A DNA stretch of 64,000 nucleotides from Photobacterium rosenbergii (GCF_003026455.1 NZ_PYMB01000001.1:1116001-1180000), one strand, 5' to 3'; shown: positions 24,814-35,625, numbered from the stretch's first letter. The notes: a model not told the origin generated them from the letters alone. Program-made: numbers and translations.

Positions 24814-26520
24814 CTACCCTAAAGATGCCTGATGTTTTGTGATCAAATCATTCATCGCCTCTACTGCACGTTGCTGCACGTGATTAAAACAATCCTCGTG
24901 GCTCATCGCTTCAACAACTTCGTAGTAGCATTTCAGTTTAGGCTCTGTACCTGATGGCCTAACAACAACTCGAGAATCATCATCCAAGTGGTAAATCAGA
25001 ACATCACTCGGAGGTAAATCTATCACTTCCGTTTGCCCATCCGAGTGGGTACGTTTTGATGTTTTCAGATCATCGACTATGTCCACTCCACGTCCTGCAA
25101 TATGGCTTGGTGGAGAAGCCCGCAAACTGTCTCCGATTGGAGGTGTACCGGGTTGTAGTGAAATACTTCTCTGGGCATTGATATACAGGCCATGTTCGCG
25201 ATAAATTGACTCAAGTTGGTCCCAAACCGTTTTCCCTTTGGAAGCTAGCTCAGCCGTTAACTGGGCAAAGGCAACGAGGGCAGATAAACCGTCTTTGTCC
25301 CACACCACATTACCTACGGTATAGCCTAATGCTTCCTCATAGGCGAACAAGAACTGGCTCTCCTCTGTCTGCTTTTCCATCGCAACATTAGTCAGCCATT
25401 TAAAGCCGGTCAGGGTCTGGTAAAAAGTCGCGTCAACCGACTCGGCAACCTTATTGAGCAAAGTCGATGACACTATGGTTGTTCCCACCAAATTTTGGGT
25501 TGGTGCCGCATGGGTTAATAAATAATGCCCCAGCAACACGCCCACTTGATCACCCGTTAGCATTTGATATGAACCTTCCTCTGTTCGCACAGCAACGGCA
25601 AAACGATCAGCATCAGGATCATTGGCGCAAGCTAAAGTCGCTTGGTGTTTATCTGCCTCGGCGATGACCATATCCATCGCACCCGGCTCTTCTGGGTTAG
25701 GAAAATTAACGGTTGGGAATGCACCATCGGGTTCCCGCTGCGCAGCAACACTATAAACCTTGGTAAACCCTGCATCAGCAAGCAGAGATTCAGCCAACTC
25801 AGCCCCCACGCCATGCATCGCCGTGTAAGCTAGGCTAAGCGCTTCTGGTTCGTTGTGATTGGACAGTAATGCACTATTATTGAGCGCTTTGCGGTATTCG
25901 GTATAGAAATCGCCATTAAGCCAATGTAGCAGCCCTTCTCGCTCGCCATCTTCAATGGAGTGCTGTGGCAGATCTTCTGTGGCGGCAATATCAATTTGCT
26001 CTGCAATCCCAGAGTCATGAGGAGGGATGATTTGCGCACCATTTCCCCAGTAGACCTTAAAGCCATTATAGGCTGGCGGGTTATGACTGGCCGTTACCAC
26101 CACACCTGCAGCTGTTTGTAAGTGACGGACGCCAAAAGCAACGACTGGAGTGGGTGCGACTTTTTCGGTTAGGAAAACCTTGATACCCAATGAAGTCAGC
26201 ATTGAGGCAGCATCATGGGCAAACTGGCGTGAGTCAGGACGACCATCATACCCAATCACAACCCCTTTCTCCGCCGATAGTGGATCCACCTGCAATAGGT
26301 ATTTGCCAAGCCCCAATGCGGTTTCATGGATAACCAGCCGATTCATCCGGTTTGGCCCTGCGCCAACAATCCCTCTTAGTCCTGCGGTACCAAATGCCAA
26401 GCGGGTTGAAAACCTATCAGCTAATTCTGATTGGCGATTGGCATCAACTAATTGCTGCAACTCTTCACGTGTTACCGGATCAGGGTCCCGTGCTAACCAT
26501 GTTGAGATTTCTGGTGTCAT
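24814..26520 (-). CDS. Phosphoglucomutase/phosphomannomutase family enzyme
   Basis: 568 residues from ATG 26520, preceded by GGGAA. It is an alpha-D-phosphohexomutase: substrate entry FGTAGLRGIVGAGPNRMN; catalytic serine loop VVTASHNPPAYNGFKVYW; metal loop ACANDPDADRFAVAV; sugar-binding loop AYEEALGYTVG; phosphate loop VVRPSGTEPKLKCYYEV. Length and motif wording fit the PGM2/PgcA-type branch, interconverting glucose-1-P and glucose-6-P or acting on pentose phosphates. It could feed glucose-1-P from glucan breakdown into glycolysis. Monocistronic. Confidence 0.88.
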   Translation of the reverse strand: MTPEISTWLARDPDPVTREELQQLVDANRQSELADRFSTRLAFGTAGLRGIVGAGPNRMNRLVIHETALGLGKYLLQVDPLSAEKGVVIGYDGRPDSRQFAHDAASMLTSLGIKVFLTEKVAPTPVVAFGVRHLQTAAGVVVTASHNPPAYNGFKVYWGNGAQIIPPHDSGIAEQIDIAATEDLPQHSIEDGEREGLLHWLNGDFYTEYRKALNNSALLSNHNEPEALSLAYTAMHGVGAELAESLLADAGFTKVYSVAAQREPDGAFPTVNFPNPEEPGAMDMVIAEADKHQATLACANDPDADRFAVAVRTEEGSYQMLTGDQVGVLLGHYLLTHAAPTQNLVGTTIVSSTLLNKVAESVDATFYQTLTGFKWLTNVAMEKQTEESQFLFAYEEALGYTVGNVVWDKDGLSALVAFAQLTAELASKGKTVWDQLESIYREHGLYINAQRSISLQPGTPPIGDSLRASPPSHIAGRGVDIVDDLKTSKRTHSDGQTEVIDLPPSDVLIYHLDDDSRVVVRPSGTEPKLKCYYEVVEAMSHEDCFNHVQQRAVEAMNDLITKHQASLG

Positions 26521-26662
26521 GTCGGTGTTCCCTATTACAAACCATTTGGGAAAGTATAGAGGGTGTGCCACAAGGAACAATTATCTCTGTCTCAAAAAAC
26601 AGACTTAGCGGTATTAATAATAAGTCATTGGAATGACTGAAAGAAGGGAAAACTGACAGGCA

Positions 26663-26697
26663 TAAAAAAATCCAGCCCCTTTTCAGGACTGGATTCT
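26663..26697 (-). terminator. Terminator of the DEAD-box helicase gene
   Basis: AATCCAG / CTGGATT outer stem with extra CCTG/GGGG pairing; the minus strand continues in TTTTTTT. Confidence 0.85.
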
Positions 26698-26732
26698 CAA
26701 ATCATCTGACTAGATTGTGCAATCTAGGTCGA

Positions 26733-28622
26733 TTAGTCTTCGAAGCGAGGCTTACGGTCGCGACGAGGAGCACCATGGTTACGCTCACCACGGAAGCTAC
26801 CACGGTTATCACCGCCACGGTTGCGGTCGAAACGACGCTCACCGTCACGACGTGGGCGGAAGCCTTCACGGTTACCGTCACGGTTGCCATCGCGGTTACC
26901 ACGGTAGCCACCACGGTTGCCATCACGGCCGCCACGACGGTGCTCACGCAGTACATCGTCAGCCACAACTACAGCTTTTGCTTCGTTCTGACGAATACGT
27001 AGTTTCTTAAGTTGTGCTGCCACTTCGCTTGTCATCTTCTTAGGAAGCTGAACGTAAGTGTGCTCTGGCGCAAGCTTGATTGCACCGATGAACTCTTTGC
27101 TTAGGCCAAGTTCGTTTGCGATAGCACCAACGATATCTTTAACCTGAACACCTTGCTCACGGCCAACCTGAAGCTGGTAAGTATCCCAGTCAGCAGTGTT
27201 GAAGTTACGACGCTCACGGCGCTCGCCACGCTCACCACCACGGTCTTCACGACGGCGCTCACGACGCTGCTTGTCACGCTCGATAGCAGCAATCATTGGG
27301 TCTGGACCTTTGTAAAACAGAGGACGGTTACCCTGCTGGCGCTTAAGTAGCATTGCAGCTAGTGTTGCAGCATCAACTTCGATGGTTTCTTGTAGCTTCT
27401 CTACAAGCTCAACAAACGCTTCTAGGCTTGATTCTTCTTTCTGTGCTTCTAGCTCCTGACCTAGACGGTTCAGACGTGCTTCAGCAACAGTGTCACGTAG
27501 AGGAAGCTGGATCTCTTCCATACGAGACTTAGTTACACGCTCGATAGTACGTAGCATGCGGATCTGGTTAGTACGAACCAATAGGATCGCTTTACCAGTA
27601 CGACCAGCACGACCAGTACGACCGATACGGTGGATGTATGACTCAACATCGAATGGGATGTCGTAGTTAAATACGTGAGTAATACGTGGAACGTCTAGGC
27701 CACGAGCAACAACGTCAGTCGCTACTAGGATGTCGATAACACCTTTCTTGATGTGATCAACAGTACGCTCACGTAGAGACTGAGGAATGTCACCGTGAAG
27801 TGCAGCAGCTTTGAAGCCACGTGCAGATAGCCAGTCAGCTAGACGCTCGGTGTCCTGACGAGTACGTACAAATACGATAGACGCATCAGTATCTTCAGTT
27901 TCAAGAAGACGCATCATTGCTTCGTCTTTCTCTACGCCTTTAACAACCCAGAACTGCTGCTCAACCTGAGAAACAGTACGGTTTTCACCAGCAACGTCGA
28001 TGCGCGCAGGTTCACGTAGGAAACGGTCAACGATTTCTTTAACCATTGGAGGCATAGTTGCAGAGAACAGAACACGCTGTGCTGTTTCTGGCGCTTGCTC
28101 CATGATCCAAGTCACGTCGTCAACGAAGCCCATTTTTAGCATTTCATCTGCTTCATCAAGTACAAACGTGTGTACTTCATCAAGGTGTAGACGATCACGA
28201 GTGATAAGGTCTTTAACACGGCCAGGCGTACCAACAACAATGTGGGCACCGCTCTTAAGAGCACGCATTTGATCAACGATAGAAGCACCACCGTAGATCT
28301 CTAGAACCTTAAGGCCCTTAACGTTCTGACCTAGAGTCTTGATTTCAGCTGCAACCTGAATCGCTAGTTCGCGAGTCGGTGCCATTACAATCGCCTGAGG
28401 CTTATGCTGACCAAGATCCAGTTTGTTTAGTAGAGGCAGTGAGAATGCCGCTGTTTTACCTGTACCTGTTTGCGCTTTACCTAGTGCATCAGTACCAGTA
28501 AGTAGAAGAGGAATAGACGCCGCTTGGATAGGAGTCGGCGCAACGAAGCCCATTGAGTCTAGTGCGGATAGTAGTGTGTCGGCCAGTTCTAACTGGCGAA
28601 ATTCTGTAACAGATTCTTGCAT
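26733..28622 (-). CDS. deaD: DEAD-box RNA helicase DeaD/CsdA
   Basis: 629 residues from ATG 28622 (MQESVTEFRQ). The Q motif FVAPTPIQ, motif I AQTGTGKT, Ia PTRELAIQ, Ib TPGR, DEAD in VLDEADEML, SAT, and motifs V and VI (ARGLDVPRI, HRIGRTGRAGR) are all present. A DbpA-like RNA-binding domain (about 480-555) follows. The C-terminus is an RG-rich tail of GNRDGNREG-type repeats with many arginines. E. coli DeaD unwinds mRNA and assembles 50S ribosomes in the cold. The codon bias of a highly expressed gene and the repetitive tail explain the long spurious open frames on the opposite strand. Confidence 0.93.
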   Translation of the reverse strand: MQESVTEFRQLELADTLLSALDSMGFVAPTPIQAASIPLLLTGTDALGKAQTGTGKTAAFSLPLLNKLDLGQHKPQAIVMAPTRELAIQVAAEIKTLGQNVKGLKVLEIYGGASIVDQMRALKSGAHIVVGTPGRVKDLITRDRLHLDEVHTFVLDEADEMLKMGFVDDVTWIMEQAPETAQRVLFSATMPPMVKEIVDRFLREPARIDVAGENRTVSQVEQQFWVVKGVEKDEAMMRLLETEDTDASIVFVRTRQDTERLADWLSARGFKAAALHGDIPQSLRERTVDHIKKGVIDILVATDVVARGLDVPRITHVFNYDIPFDVESYIHRIGRTGRAGRTGKAILLVRTNQIRMLRTIERVTKSRMEEIQLPLRDTVAEARLNRLGQELEAQKEESSLEAFVELVEKLQETIEVDAATLAAMLLKRQQGNRPLFYKGPDPMIAAIERDKQRRERRREDRGGERGERRERRNFNTADWDTYQLQVGREQGVQVKDIVGAIANELGLSKEFIGAIKLAPEHTYVQLPKKMTSEVAAQLKKLRIRQNEAKAVVVADDVLREHRRGGRDGNRGGYRGNRDGNRDGNREGFRPRRDGERRFDRNRGGDNRGSFRGERNHGAPRRDRKPRFED

Positions 28623-28905
28623 TGGGATCCCAATAAATGATCTAACGGAAACGGGGCCCCTTTGGCTATAAAACGGTTCTGCAACAGCAACCACAAGCAT
28701 GGGCCTCGACTATAGAGGCGCGCATTGTGCGCTAATACAAGATAAAAAGCCAGAAAAAATTGAGCACTGTCACAAAATACTCTTCAAACACTTATTATTT
28801 GTACAAACCGGTTATTTAGGTAACCCATCTCATACAACTTATTTTGGCTTTCCTCATTTTCGCTTTAGAAAATCTGAACTTAGTTAATAAAAACAGTGAT
28901 ATCTT

Positions 28906-30675
28906 CTAGAGTTCATGCAGGCAAGATTTGGCGTCAACGATATAGGCCTGATTTCTCCCCCCCTTTTTAGCTTGGTACAGAGCCATATCTGCTTTATTGA
29001 TTAACACGCTCGATTCCGTACCATGCAAAACTGCGGGTTGCACTACTTGTTGCGCAGTTTTATCCATATCCTTATATGTGCTATCGGTAGGAGATGACTT
29101 CGATGGCACCATACAACAACCACCAGCAGTTAACGTCACAACTCCATACGCACTTTTTTCATGTGTTAACTTTAGTTTCCTTGCCCCTGTCACCATTTTG
29201 TTGGCGAGTGCCTGTAGTTGTTGCTGGCTACAGCGAGGTAATATACAGACAAACTCCTCACCGCCAAACCGGGACAAAACAGCCCCATCGGTTTTATCTG
29301 TAATGATTTTCAACATATGGGCAATTTGTTTTAGGCACTGATCCCCCTGCAAGTGACCATAGTAATCATTGAATGCTTTAAAATGATCAATATCTAGCAT
29401 AATGACACCAAGCGATGTCGAGCCCTCCAATGCCTCCAACCATGCTTCTCGATAACTTTCTTCAAAAAACCGTCGGTTTGAAACCTGAGTAAGACCATCT
29501 TGCATTGACCATAGCGCCAACTTTTTATTTGCCGTTTCTAAAGCGGCATTGGTAGACATTAGCTCCTGCGTTCTACGGGCTACTCGCCCTTCCAATTCAG
29601 AGTTCAACTGCCTCAGCTCTTCATTTTGTTGTCGAATCACAATCTGCTGAGCCAATGACGCGCCAAACAGTTTCAATATTTGTTTGTCATGCTCAGTAAT
29701 AGGCTGGCGATTTAATAGGTTATCGGCTGCGATCCAGCCAATGCAACGATCACCGTTCCACATGGCTATCATCGCATTCCAGCCAGTACCCACTTGTTGC
29801 GTGCCGTAATAAAGAGGGGCATTTTCCTTAACGACAACATGATCCTTGCGGCTCAAAGCTTCATTGACCAATGGGTGATCTGGCACTGCACTACAGAATG
29901 AACGTCGGCAAACGAGCTGGCCCTCGGGATCGGTACCGTAAGTTCCCCGCATTTCATTTTTTTCAAAATCAATGAGAAAAACAGCCATTCGGTCAATATC
30001 CAGTTTTTCGCGCCCTAACATCACTGCGGCCTTAAACAGCTCATCGTTGGTATCGACCTTTGACAAGACCAACGTCAGTTCGTGCAGGTTCTTAAGTAAC
30101 TTCAGATATTGCTTGAGTGACTTATTCCGATCAGCAAGCTCAGCTTCTGCCGTTTGCCGGCACTGATGCTGGGAGTCCAATTCCTTCAATAGCACCCGAG
30201 CACTGACATCAGAGGCAATCACTGCGAAGAACTGTTCAACCTCCTGAATTCTTGCTTCAAAGTATTCGGGTTTATTGGTTTCGGCATAAATGTAACCAAC
30301 AGGCCTTTCGTGCATAACGATTGGCAAAACAAGCTGACACCAATCACCGTTGTCGTCATACCATATTGCTTTGTAGGGCCGATTTACATATGTCCGGACG
30401 AATTGGCCATTATCACGGGCAAATTGAATCGCTCCCAGCGGTACGCCATTGTAATCATCTAAACGTAATGCCGGGGAGTAGTACTGAAAGGTATTTTCCA
30501 CGCAACTTGCAACGGCCATGATTTCATTATCCTGCTCAATCATGAAGGTCATGTTACTTAAGTAGAAATCGTCCTTGAGTCTTCCTAATAATGCCTTACA
30601 CCACTGACTCATGTTGGCCTGCCGAACAAGTTGATCGACTAGCTTATCCAGCTCCCTATTCGATTCTTTATTCAT
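28906..30675 (-). CDS. Diguanylate cyclase with two GAF-like sensor domains
   Basis: 589 residues, no membrane segment. Two GAF-like regions (about 20-165 and 200-350) are followed by a coiled coil (NEELRQLNSELEGRVARRTQ) and a GGDEF domain (about 395-580) with an intact active site, SRFGGEEFVCILPR. The RxxD product-inhibition site normally a few residues before the active site is not seen (the region reads TDKTDGAVL). It should make cyclic di-GMP from two GTP in the cytoplasm in response to an unknown small ligand. Such enzymes could feed the VpsR-type regulator at 7351-8694. Confidence 0.9.
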   Translation of the reverse strand: MNKESNRELDKLVDQLVRQANMSQWCKALLGRLKDDFYLSNMTFMIEQDNEIMAVASCVENTFQYYSPALRLDDYNGVPLGAIQFARDNGQFVRTYVNRPYKAIWYDDNGDWCQLVLPIVMHERPVGYIYAETNKPEYFEARIQEVEQFFAVIASDVSARVLLKELDSQHQCRQTAEAELADRNKSLKQYLKLLKNLHELTLVLSKVDTNDELFKAAVMLGREKLDIDRMAVFLIDFEKNEMRGTYGTDPEGQLVCRRSFCSAVPDHPLVNEALSRKDHVVVKENAPLYYGTQQVGTGWNAMIAMWNGDRCIGWIAADNLLNRQPITEHDKQILKLFGASLAQQIVIRQQNEELRQLNSELEGRVARRTQELMSTNAALETANKKLALWSMQDGLTQVSNRRFFEESYREAWLEALEGSTSLGVIMLDIDHFKAFNDYYGHLQGDQCLKQIAHMLKIITDKTDGAVLSRFGGEEFVCILPRCSQQQLQALANKMVTGARKLKLTHEKSAYGVVTLTAGGCCMVPSKSSPTDSTYKDMDKTAQQVVQPAVLHGTESSVLINKADMALYQAKKGGRNQAYIVDAKSCLHEL

Positions 30676-30992
30676 ATTGATACCTAGCCATGTCTTAGCA
30701 GCTATGCCGCTTTATTTATAGGAAGCAAAGCAATGACAAGCATATGCAACCATTTGATAAGGCACTTATATCCCATTCACAGAACGTTGACTCCTGCTTT
30801 ATTTATGGAATGCAGCCCATGTTATAAATTTAAGCAGTTCGGTTTGTATTATTTCGACCGCCATCATATGTCTGTTGAGTAACAGCATGGGTAAAAAGGA
30901 AGTAAGACAATTTGGTGACATTTTGTCTGGAGCTTGGTTTTATGGGCTGAAAACTTTATAGTGTGCCTGTTAACAACCTGAGACCGGGCATA
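30676..30992. other. Divergent intergenic region between the cyclase gene and rnb
   Basis: About 315 bp. A hairpin, AGACAA (30905-30910) / TTGTCT (30923-30928), lies in the likely 5' leader of rnb and could play a part in RNase II autocontrol. No clear promoter recognised. Confidence 0.4.
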
Positions 30993-32996
30993 ATGTTTCA
31001 AGATAATCCTTTACTAGCACAGCTTAAAAAACAAATTCAGGAAACACTTCCTAAAAAAGAAGGCAGCATCAAAGCAACTGACCGTGGCTTTGGCTTTCTC
31101 GAAGTCGACAACAAGGAAAGCTTCTTCATTCCACCTAACTATATGAAAAACGTTATGCACGGTGACCGTGTTATGGCGGTCATTCGTACAGAAAAGGAAC
31201 GTGAAGTTGCAGAGCCGCAGGAACTGATTGAGCAATTCATCACTCGCTTTATTGGCCGAGTGAAGCTTATCCGTGATCGCCTGCATGTTGTTCCCGATCA
31301 CCCGCAGCTGAAAGACGCTATTAAAGCTCGCCCTGTCAAAGGACTGAACCCAGAGTTACTAAAAGAAGGTGACTGGGTTGTTGCCAACATGACACGCCAC
31401 CCGTTGGTTGGTGACAACAAGACTTTCTTCTGTGAAATCAAAGAAAAGATCACAGACAGCAATGACAAGATTGCCCCTTGGTGGGTAACGCTTGCGCGTC
31501 ACGATCTTCCAAATGCCGAGCCAGCGCCGCAAGAAAGCTGGTCGATGCTGGAAGAAGGCCTAGAGCGCGAAGATCTGACCGAGCTTCCGTTCATCACTAT
31601 CGATGGTGAATCCACTAAAGATATGGATGACGCGATTTACACGGTTGCCAAGGAAGATGGTAGCTTTGAAATCACCATCGCCATTGCTGATCCTACTTCA
31701 TACATCGAAGTCGGTGACAAGATGGACAAAGAAGCACGCGAGCGTGGCTTCACCATCTACCTACCAGGCCGTAACATCCCAATGCTACCTCGTGAACTGA
31801 GTGACGAACTGTGTTCGCTGCTAGAAGACGAGAAACGCCCAACACTGTGCTGCCGCGTAAGCATTGATAAAGACGGCGTTATCCAAGACGATATCCATTT
31901 CTTTGCTGCATGGATTAAGTCACAAGCTCGTTTGGCTTATGACAATGTGTCTGATCTGCTTGAAAACGGTGAGTGCGAAAACTGGGCACCAAACGACACT
32001 ATCCTTGAGCAAATCAAAGCCCTTCACGGTTTTGCTAATGCTCGTAGCGCTTGGCGTGCAGCTAACGCGGTCGTATTCCCAGATCGCCCAGATTACCGCT
32101 TCGAGCTAAGCGAAGATAACGATGTTATCGCTATCCACACCGATCCGCGCCGTACCGCAAACCGCATGATCGAAGAAGCGATGATCACCGCAAACATTTG
32201 TGCTGGTCGCGTTCTGCAAGACAAATTCGGTTTTGGTGTCTACAACTACCACAACGGGTTCAACCCAGAGAAGTTGGATACAGCGATGGACTTCCTCACA
32301 GAAGCCGAAGCACCGTTTGAAAAAGAGCAGTTGCTAACGCTGGAAGGCTTCAGTGCCCTTCGCCGCTGGCTAAACGCTCAAGACAGCACTTACTTAGACA
32401 ACCGCCTACGCAAGTTCCAAGCGTACAGTGAAGTGGGTAATAAGCCTGCTGCGCACTACGCAATGGGATTGGATGTCTACGCCACGTGGACATCCCCAAT
32501 TCGTAAATATGGCGATATGATCAACCACCGTCTGCTTAAAGCCGTTATCTCGGGTCTGGAACCAAGCCAAACACCAGATGACACTGTGGGTGAAGAAATC
32601 GCCATGCACCGTCGTAACCATCGTATGGCGGAGCGTGATGTTGCTGACTGGCTATATGTACGACTACTGAAAGATGCAGTGAAAGAGGCAACAGTCTTTA
32701 CCGCTGAGATCTTCGATATCAACCGTGCAGGTATGCGTGTTCGCCTACTTGAAAATGGTGCTGCAGCCTTCATTCCTGCCCCATTGATCCTCGATAACAA
32801 AGAACGTATCGAGTGCAACGGCGAGCTAGGCATTGTGAACATCGACAAGGTGAAAGAATACCAGCTTGGTGATCAGCTTGAGGTCAACATCGCTGAAGTG
32901 CGTACAGCAACTCGCCAACTAGTTGCCAAGCCTGTTAAGCAATTCCCAGCTCCAGCAGCAGAGAATACGCCTGCTGAAGAGTCTGCTGAAGCTTAA
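30993..32996 (+). CDS. rnb: Exoribonuclease II
   Basis: 667 residues from ATG 30993 ([16 protein letters not shown]); the frame extends 10 codons upstream without a better start. Two cold-shock RNA-binding domains (about 20-180) precede the RNB catalytic domain with [18 protein letters not shown], which holds the metal-binding aspartates, then IADPTSYI and [22 protein letters not shown]. An S1 domain and an Ala/Glu-rich tail close the protein. It degrades single-stranded RNA 3' to 5'. Length close to E. coli RNase II (644). Confidence 0.93.
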   Translation: MFQDNPLLAQLKKQIQETLPKKEGSIKATDRGFGFLEVDNKESFFIPPNYMKNVMHGDRVMAVIRTEKEREVAEPQELIEQFITRFIGRVKLIRDRLHVVPDHPQLKDAIKARPVKGLNPELLKEGDWVVANMTRHPLVGDNKTFFCEIKEKITDSNDKIAPWWVTLARHDLPNAEPAPQESWSMLEEGLEREDLTELPFITIDGESTKDMDDAIYTVAKEDGSFEITIAIADPTSYIEVGDKMDKEARERGFTIYLPGRNIPMLPRELSDELCSLLEDEKRPTLCCRVSIDKDGVIQDDIHFFAAWIKSQARLAYDNVSDLLENGECENWAPNDTILEQIKALHGFANARSAWRAANAVVFPDRPDYRFELSEDNDVIAIHTDPRRTANRMIEEAMITANICAGRVLQDKFGFGVYNYHNGFNPEKLDTAMDFLTEAEAPFEKEQLLTLEGFSALRRWLNAQDSTYLDNRLRKFQAYSEVGNKPAAHYAMGLDVYATWTSPIRKYGDMINHRLLKAVISGLEPSQTPDDTVGEEIAMHRRNHRMAERDVADWLYVRLLKDAVKEATVFTAEIFDINRAGMRVRLLENGAAAFIPAPLILDNKERIECNGELGIVNIDKVKEYQLGDQLEVNIAEVRTATRQLVAKPVKQFPAPAAENTPAEESAEA

Positions 32997-33019
32997 TAAG
33001 CTCTAAGCAAAAGACACCA

Positions 33020-33047
33020 AAGGGCCAGCGCTTGCTGGCCCTTTTTT
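33020..33047 (+). terminator. Terminator of rnb
   Basis: AAGGGCCAGC / GCTGGCCCTT with a 4-nt loop, then TTTT. Confidence 0.9.
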
Positions 33048-33108
33048 ATATAATTATCGCTATAAATCAAAAAGCCACATTGCTCAGTGGCCTAACAATA
33101 AGTCAGCT

Positions 33109-33663
33109 ATGAAAAATCAAAATTTCGAACTCGTTCACCAGCAAGTCCAGCAATGGCTAGAAGATGTTGTCATCGGACTCAACCTTTGCCCGTTTGCGGC
33201 TAAACCTAACCGTAACAAGCAAATCCAGATTTTCATCTCTGAAGCTAACAGTGAAGATGTACTACTCGAGGAAATCTACCAGCAGCTGCAAAAGCTCGAT
33301 AGCACGCCAGTCGATGAGTTGGAAACGACTTTGGTCGTAACCCCTCACCTGTTCGAAGATTTTGGTGACTACAATCAATACCTCGATCTCATTGATGCCC
33401 TTATCTTTCAAATGGGCTATCAAGGCACTTACCAGATTGCCAGCTTCCACCCAGATTATTGCTTCCACGGTACTCAACCCGAGGACGCAGAAAACCTGAC
33501 CAACCGCTCACCTTACCCGATCTTCCATTTGATCCGTGAGGATAGTATGGAAAAAGTCCTAAAGCATTATCCCGACCCAGAAGGGATCCCTGAGCGAAAC
33601 ATAGAACGGGTTGAAGGTTTGTCTGAAGAGGAAGTGAAAAAGCTCTTTCCATTTATCAAGTAA
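33109..33663 (+). CDS. DUF1415 family protein
   Basis: 184 residues, soluble. VIGLNLCPFA, ETTLVVTPHLFEDFGDYNQY, ASFHPDYCFHGT and NRSPYPIFHLIRE are the DUF1415 family blocks, with conserved Cys and His residues that might bind metal. Function unknown. It follows rnb and its terminator; a weak hairpin (GACAC / GTGTC at about 33682-33708) follows the stop codon. Confidence 0.85.
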   Translation: MKNQNFELVHQQVQQWLEDVVIGLNLCPFAAKPNRNKQIQIFISEANSEDVLLEEIYQQLQKLDSTPVDELETTLVVTPHLFEDFGDYNQYLDLIDALIFQMGYQGTYQIASFHPDYCFHGTQPEDAENLTNRSPYPIFHLIREDSMEKVLKHYPDPEGIPERNIERVEGLSEEEVKKLFPFIK

Positions 33664-33865
33664 ATAATCGCAAGAGAATTGACACTAGGCTTGAGAGTCT
33701 GGTGTCAATTTTATGGCACTTCATACCTAGCTCTCATTTTAAGTCCCTTCCCAATAAACATTAATAAATCAGTGCTATAAATTGTAAATAATAAGAACGT
33801 ATGTTCCTATGCACACTGGCGCACCGTGTATATAATCAACAAGAGGTAATTGCTGTTCTCGTTTA

Positions 33866-35137
33866 ATGATTCAACGTATCCAACTTGAGCAAAGGTATCA
33901 TCAGCAAGCAATGCAGTTATTTTCAATCCCACTCTGCCGACATGCTTTTTTCCGATTTGGAGCTCCGGTCCTATTGGCACTTATTGTGCTGGCTGGTTTG
34001 CATCATGCTTCACCTTTCTCCACGACAAATGAGGCTCTCGTCAAGTCTCTCCCCTACATACTGCTTCCTGTTGCCGTCTTCTTAGGGGAGTTGTTCAACC
34101 AATCACGTACTTCACTGGCAGCCATCTTATTGCTGTTTAGCTACCACATCATACAAACTTGGTTACAGTCACCACTGTCAATTCCGTTTACTAAACTCGC
34201 TTATACCGTCCTTGCCGTCGCTCTTCCGTTGAATTTACTTATGATTCACCGACTCCCTGAGCGCCGCTTAATGACCCGCTCCAATGTTTTTTTCCTAGGT
34301 GCTGTACTTGTGCAGTTTATTGGGGCGGTATTTCTCGTAAACCTTTTAGCAAGCTTTGACTTAACCCTTATCTGGCAACAGTACCTGATTAGTTTTCCAC
34401 TGATATCAAGACTACCAGTTGTCATCATTTTACTCTTTATTGCTGTACTGACTATTCATGCTATGTTGGTCTTCAAACGAAACCACCCCCATGATCATGC
34501 ATTATTTATCGGGACACTTTTCTCAGCGCTTACCCTCACTTTCTTTCACTACTCGATGATTTCGAGCGTTGCCTATTCGGTGCTGTCACTGCTGCTGTTA
34601 ACAAACCTGATCAGCTGTAGCCATGAACTCGCCTATATAGATCAATTAACAGGGATACCGGGACGGCGCTCGCTGGATACGGAAATTAAACACCTAGGAC
34701 GTACCTATTCAATTGCGATGCTCGACATAGATCACTTTAAAGTATTCAACGATACCTATGGCCATAACACTGGAGATGATGTGCTGCGTCTTGTTGCCAG
34801 TATCCTTGCCAAACAGTCAAATAACGCCAAGGTCTACCGTTACGGCGGGGAAGAGTTCACGATTATCTTTAAAGGCAGGACACAAAACGATAGCTTGAGG
34901 TTTTTAGAACAAATCAGGAAGCAAATTGAAGCCTACCCACTAAAAGTACAGGATCATCCTAAAGGTGAGCATTCAATGGATGCCGATATTGCCTCTACCA
35001 ATATTACAGTCAGTATTGGTGTTTCTGATAACCACAAAATGGATAACCCATACTCAGTGTTGAAGGCGGCAGATAAGGCACTATACCGTGCTAAATCTAA
35101 TGGAAGAAATCAAGTTTGCCAGCGACTCCATGCCTAG
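33866..35137 (+). CDS. Membrane-bound diguanylate cyclase
   Basis: 423 residues. The N-terminal part (about 25-255) has six or so hydrophobic helices; the C-terminal GGDEF domain (about 260-420) has IDQLTGIPGRRSLD, MLDIDHFKVFNDTYGH and the active site YRYGGEEFTIIFKG. No RxxD inhibitory site precedes it (KQSNNAKV). It should synthesise cyclic di-GMP at the inner membrane in response to a membrane-derived signal. Monocistronic. Confidence 0.9.
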   Translation: MIQRIQLEQRYHQQAMQLFSIPLCRHAFFRFGAPVLLALIVLAGLHHASPFSTTNEALVKSLPYILLPVAVFLGELFNQSRTSLAAILLLFSYHIIQTWLQSPLSIPFTKLAYTVLAVALPLNLLMIHRLPERRLMTRSNVFFLGAVLVQFIGAVFLVNLLASFDLTLIWQQYLISFPLISRLPVVIILLFIAVLTIHAMLVFKRNHPHDHALFIGTLFSALTLTFFHYSMISSVAYSVLSLLLLTNLISCSHELAYIDQLTGIPGRRSLDTEIKHLGRTYSIAMLDIDHFKVFNDTYGHNTGDDVLRLVASILAKQSNNAKVYRYGGEEFTIIFKGRTQNDSLRFLEQIRKQIEAYPLKVQDHPKGEHSMDADIASTNITVSIGVSDNHKMDNPYSVLKAADKALYRAKSNGRNQVCQRLHA

Positions 35138-35181
35138 CCTACCTTTCTCAGAACGACCTCTCCATCGACTAGATACAAAAA

Positions 35182-35206
35182 AACCCGAACAGGAATGTCG
35201 GGTTTT
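35182..35206 (+). terminator. Terminator of the membrane cyclase gene
   Basis: AACCCGA / TCGGGTT stem, followed by TTGGTT. Confidence 0.7.
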
Positions 35207-35625
35207 GGTTACCAATAAAACTTACTCTTAACAAAAAGTAAGCCCAGCTATGCAGCAACGCCAATGATGTATGGAGCCTAGCTTACCCTAACAGATCGGC
35301 GGCCAAACCATTGTTAGGCACTAAGCTCGGGAGTCGCTTGCCTAAGTGAAAACAAGCGTGTTGTTATTATTCCATGAGGCACTTTTATGCCCCACTAGAA
35401 TGATTCTATCAGCCCCAAATGAAATGTGAAACAAATAAGATGGCGGAAATGACTAAAATTCATCATTTATTCAAAATTTATAATCTTGAGTGAATTGACA
35501 ATTAATAATCAAAAATAAACATAAAAAAATCATTAAAAACAGCTTAATAGGCTTGTAATTATTTCAAACTTTATAAATAAAAAAGTGACCATAATTATGA
35601 TCACTTTTATAAAAACGAGGCAGTA
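35207..35625. other. Gene-free stretch with a possible structured segment
   Basis: 420 bp without a supportable gene. 35235-35400 is less AT-rich and holds short complementary pieces (GTAAGC ... GCTTAC; TTAGGCA ... TGCCTAA), so an RNA structure or small RNA is conceivable, but no known RNA family was recognised. 35400-35600 is plain AT-rich DNA. Confidence 0.35.

Noticed and set aside
26715..27010. Long repetitive open frames (Thr/Val- and His/Gly-rich) opposite the end of deaD
   Set aside because: They are antisense shadows of the Arg/Gly-rich helicase tail; low-complexity codons keep several frames open and no ribosome site was seen.
35235..35400. Cyclic-di-GMP (GEMM) riboswitch
   Set aside because: A fragment resembling GGC-AAACC is present, but the second conserved half and tetraloop-receptor elements are missing.
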